From DATFQI01 sp035264365 (GTDB lineage: Bacteria; Actinomycetota; Thermoleophilia; Solirubrobacterales; Solirubrobacteraceae): a stretch of DNA of 12,720 nt. A model generated the notes under the pieces. The model saw only the letters and a list, made by a program, of their open reading frames with translations, did no database searches and had not been told where the DNA came from. The translations under genes and the position numbers were made by a program. The DNA is taken from NCBI GenBank assembly GCA_035264365.1, contig DATFQI010000349.1, positions 1 to 12,720 on the forward strand, read 5' to 3'. This document shows, piece by piece, positions 12,582 through 12,720 of this stretch; position 1 is the stretch's first letter, and every line of letters starts with the position of its first letter.

Positions 12582-12720
12582 ATGATCGCGCCTATCGTCG
12601 ACGCCGCCTGGCTCGCCGCGCACCTCGATTCCGTCGTGCCCGCCGACGTGCGCTGGTACCTCGACGGGCGCCCCGGGCGCGCCGAGTACGACCGCGGCCA
12701 CCTGCCCGGCGCGGTCTTCG
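12582..12720 (+). CDS. Rhodanese-type sulfurtransferase, cut by the right edge
   Basis: The first 46 residues are visible. V-D-A-A-W-L-A-A-H-L near the start and R-W-Y-L-D-G-R-P-G-R-A-E-Y-D-R-G-H-L-P-G-A-V-F fit the N-terminal rhodanese domain of thiosulfate or 3-mercaptopyruvate sulfurtransferases, especially the R-x-x-Y-x-x-G-H-[LI]-P-G-A segment. The catalytic cysteine lies beyond the window, so activity cannot be judged. The gene starts 10 nt after the beta-galactosidase stop, with GGCGGG just before the ATG. Confidence 0.75.
   Translation, partial: MIAPIVDAAWLAAHLDSVVPADVRWYLDGRPGRAEYDRGHLPGAVF

Noticed and set aside
9689..12583. A 964-codon open frame on the minus strand and a 923-codon alternate plus-strand frame over lacZ
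   Set aside because: Both are repetitive Arg/Ala/Gly-rich shadows of the beta-galactosidase, which has complete catalytic motifs in its own frame.

Overview
The window is a very GC-rich, tightly packed bacterial chromosome segment: nine complete or near-complete genes start on ATG and four on GTG or TTG, many genes overlap by 1-4 nt, and several start codons have no Shine-Dalgarno sequence but a -10-like hexamer 7 nt upstream. The gene content is a leucine-type acyl-CoA carboxylase operon with its own TetR regulator, a SigB/SigF-family sigma factor near an RsbW-like ATPase, and a small CxCx4C protein. This points to an actinobacterium, most likely class Thermoleophilia (Solirubrobacterales). 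That assignment is inferred from gene style and protein resemblance, not from a marker gene.

Left part (1-2191): the start of a minus-strand gene runs off the left edge. A membrane-anchored or exported esterase-type alpha/beta hydrolase follows (84-893). It converges on two minus-strand regulators, a winged-helix ArsR-like protein (901-1512) and a TetR protein (1595-2191).

Catabolic operon (2192-6861): a 61-bp divergent intergenic region carries a 39-bp nested palindrome centred on base 2222. Two mirror-image promoters flank it. To the right lie an acyl-CoA dehydrogenase, a biotin carboxylase/BCCP alpha subunit and a carboxyltransferase beta subunit, overlapping by 4 nt at each junction. The beta subunit closely resembles 3-methylcrotonyl-CoA carboxylase, so the operon probably oxidises and carboxylates branched acyl-CoAs from leucine under TetR control. 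The alpha-subunit gene contains a 29-bp near-perfect palindrome of REP-like type, read in frame between the biotin carboxylase and biotin-carrier parts.

Stress-regulation part (6862-9295): a small CxCx4C protein is translationally coupled to an RsbW/SpoIIAB-like histidine-kinase-type ATPase (plus strand). Both converge on a minus-strand pair, a SigB/SigF-type sigma factor followed by a Crp/Fnr-type regulator. No STAS anti-anti-sigma gene is present here. The sigma gene has a weak match to its own family's promoter consensus upstream.

Right part (9296-12720): a conserved small protein of unknown function overlaps by 1 nt a family 2 beta-galactosidase (934 aa), and a rhodanese-type sulfurtransferase begins at the right edge. 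No tRNA, rRNA, CRISPR array, insertion sequence or intergenic gap over 300 bases was seen.
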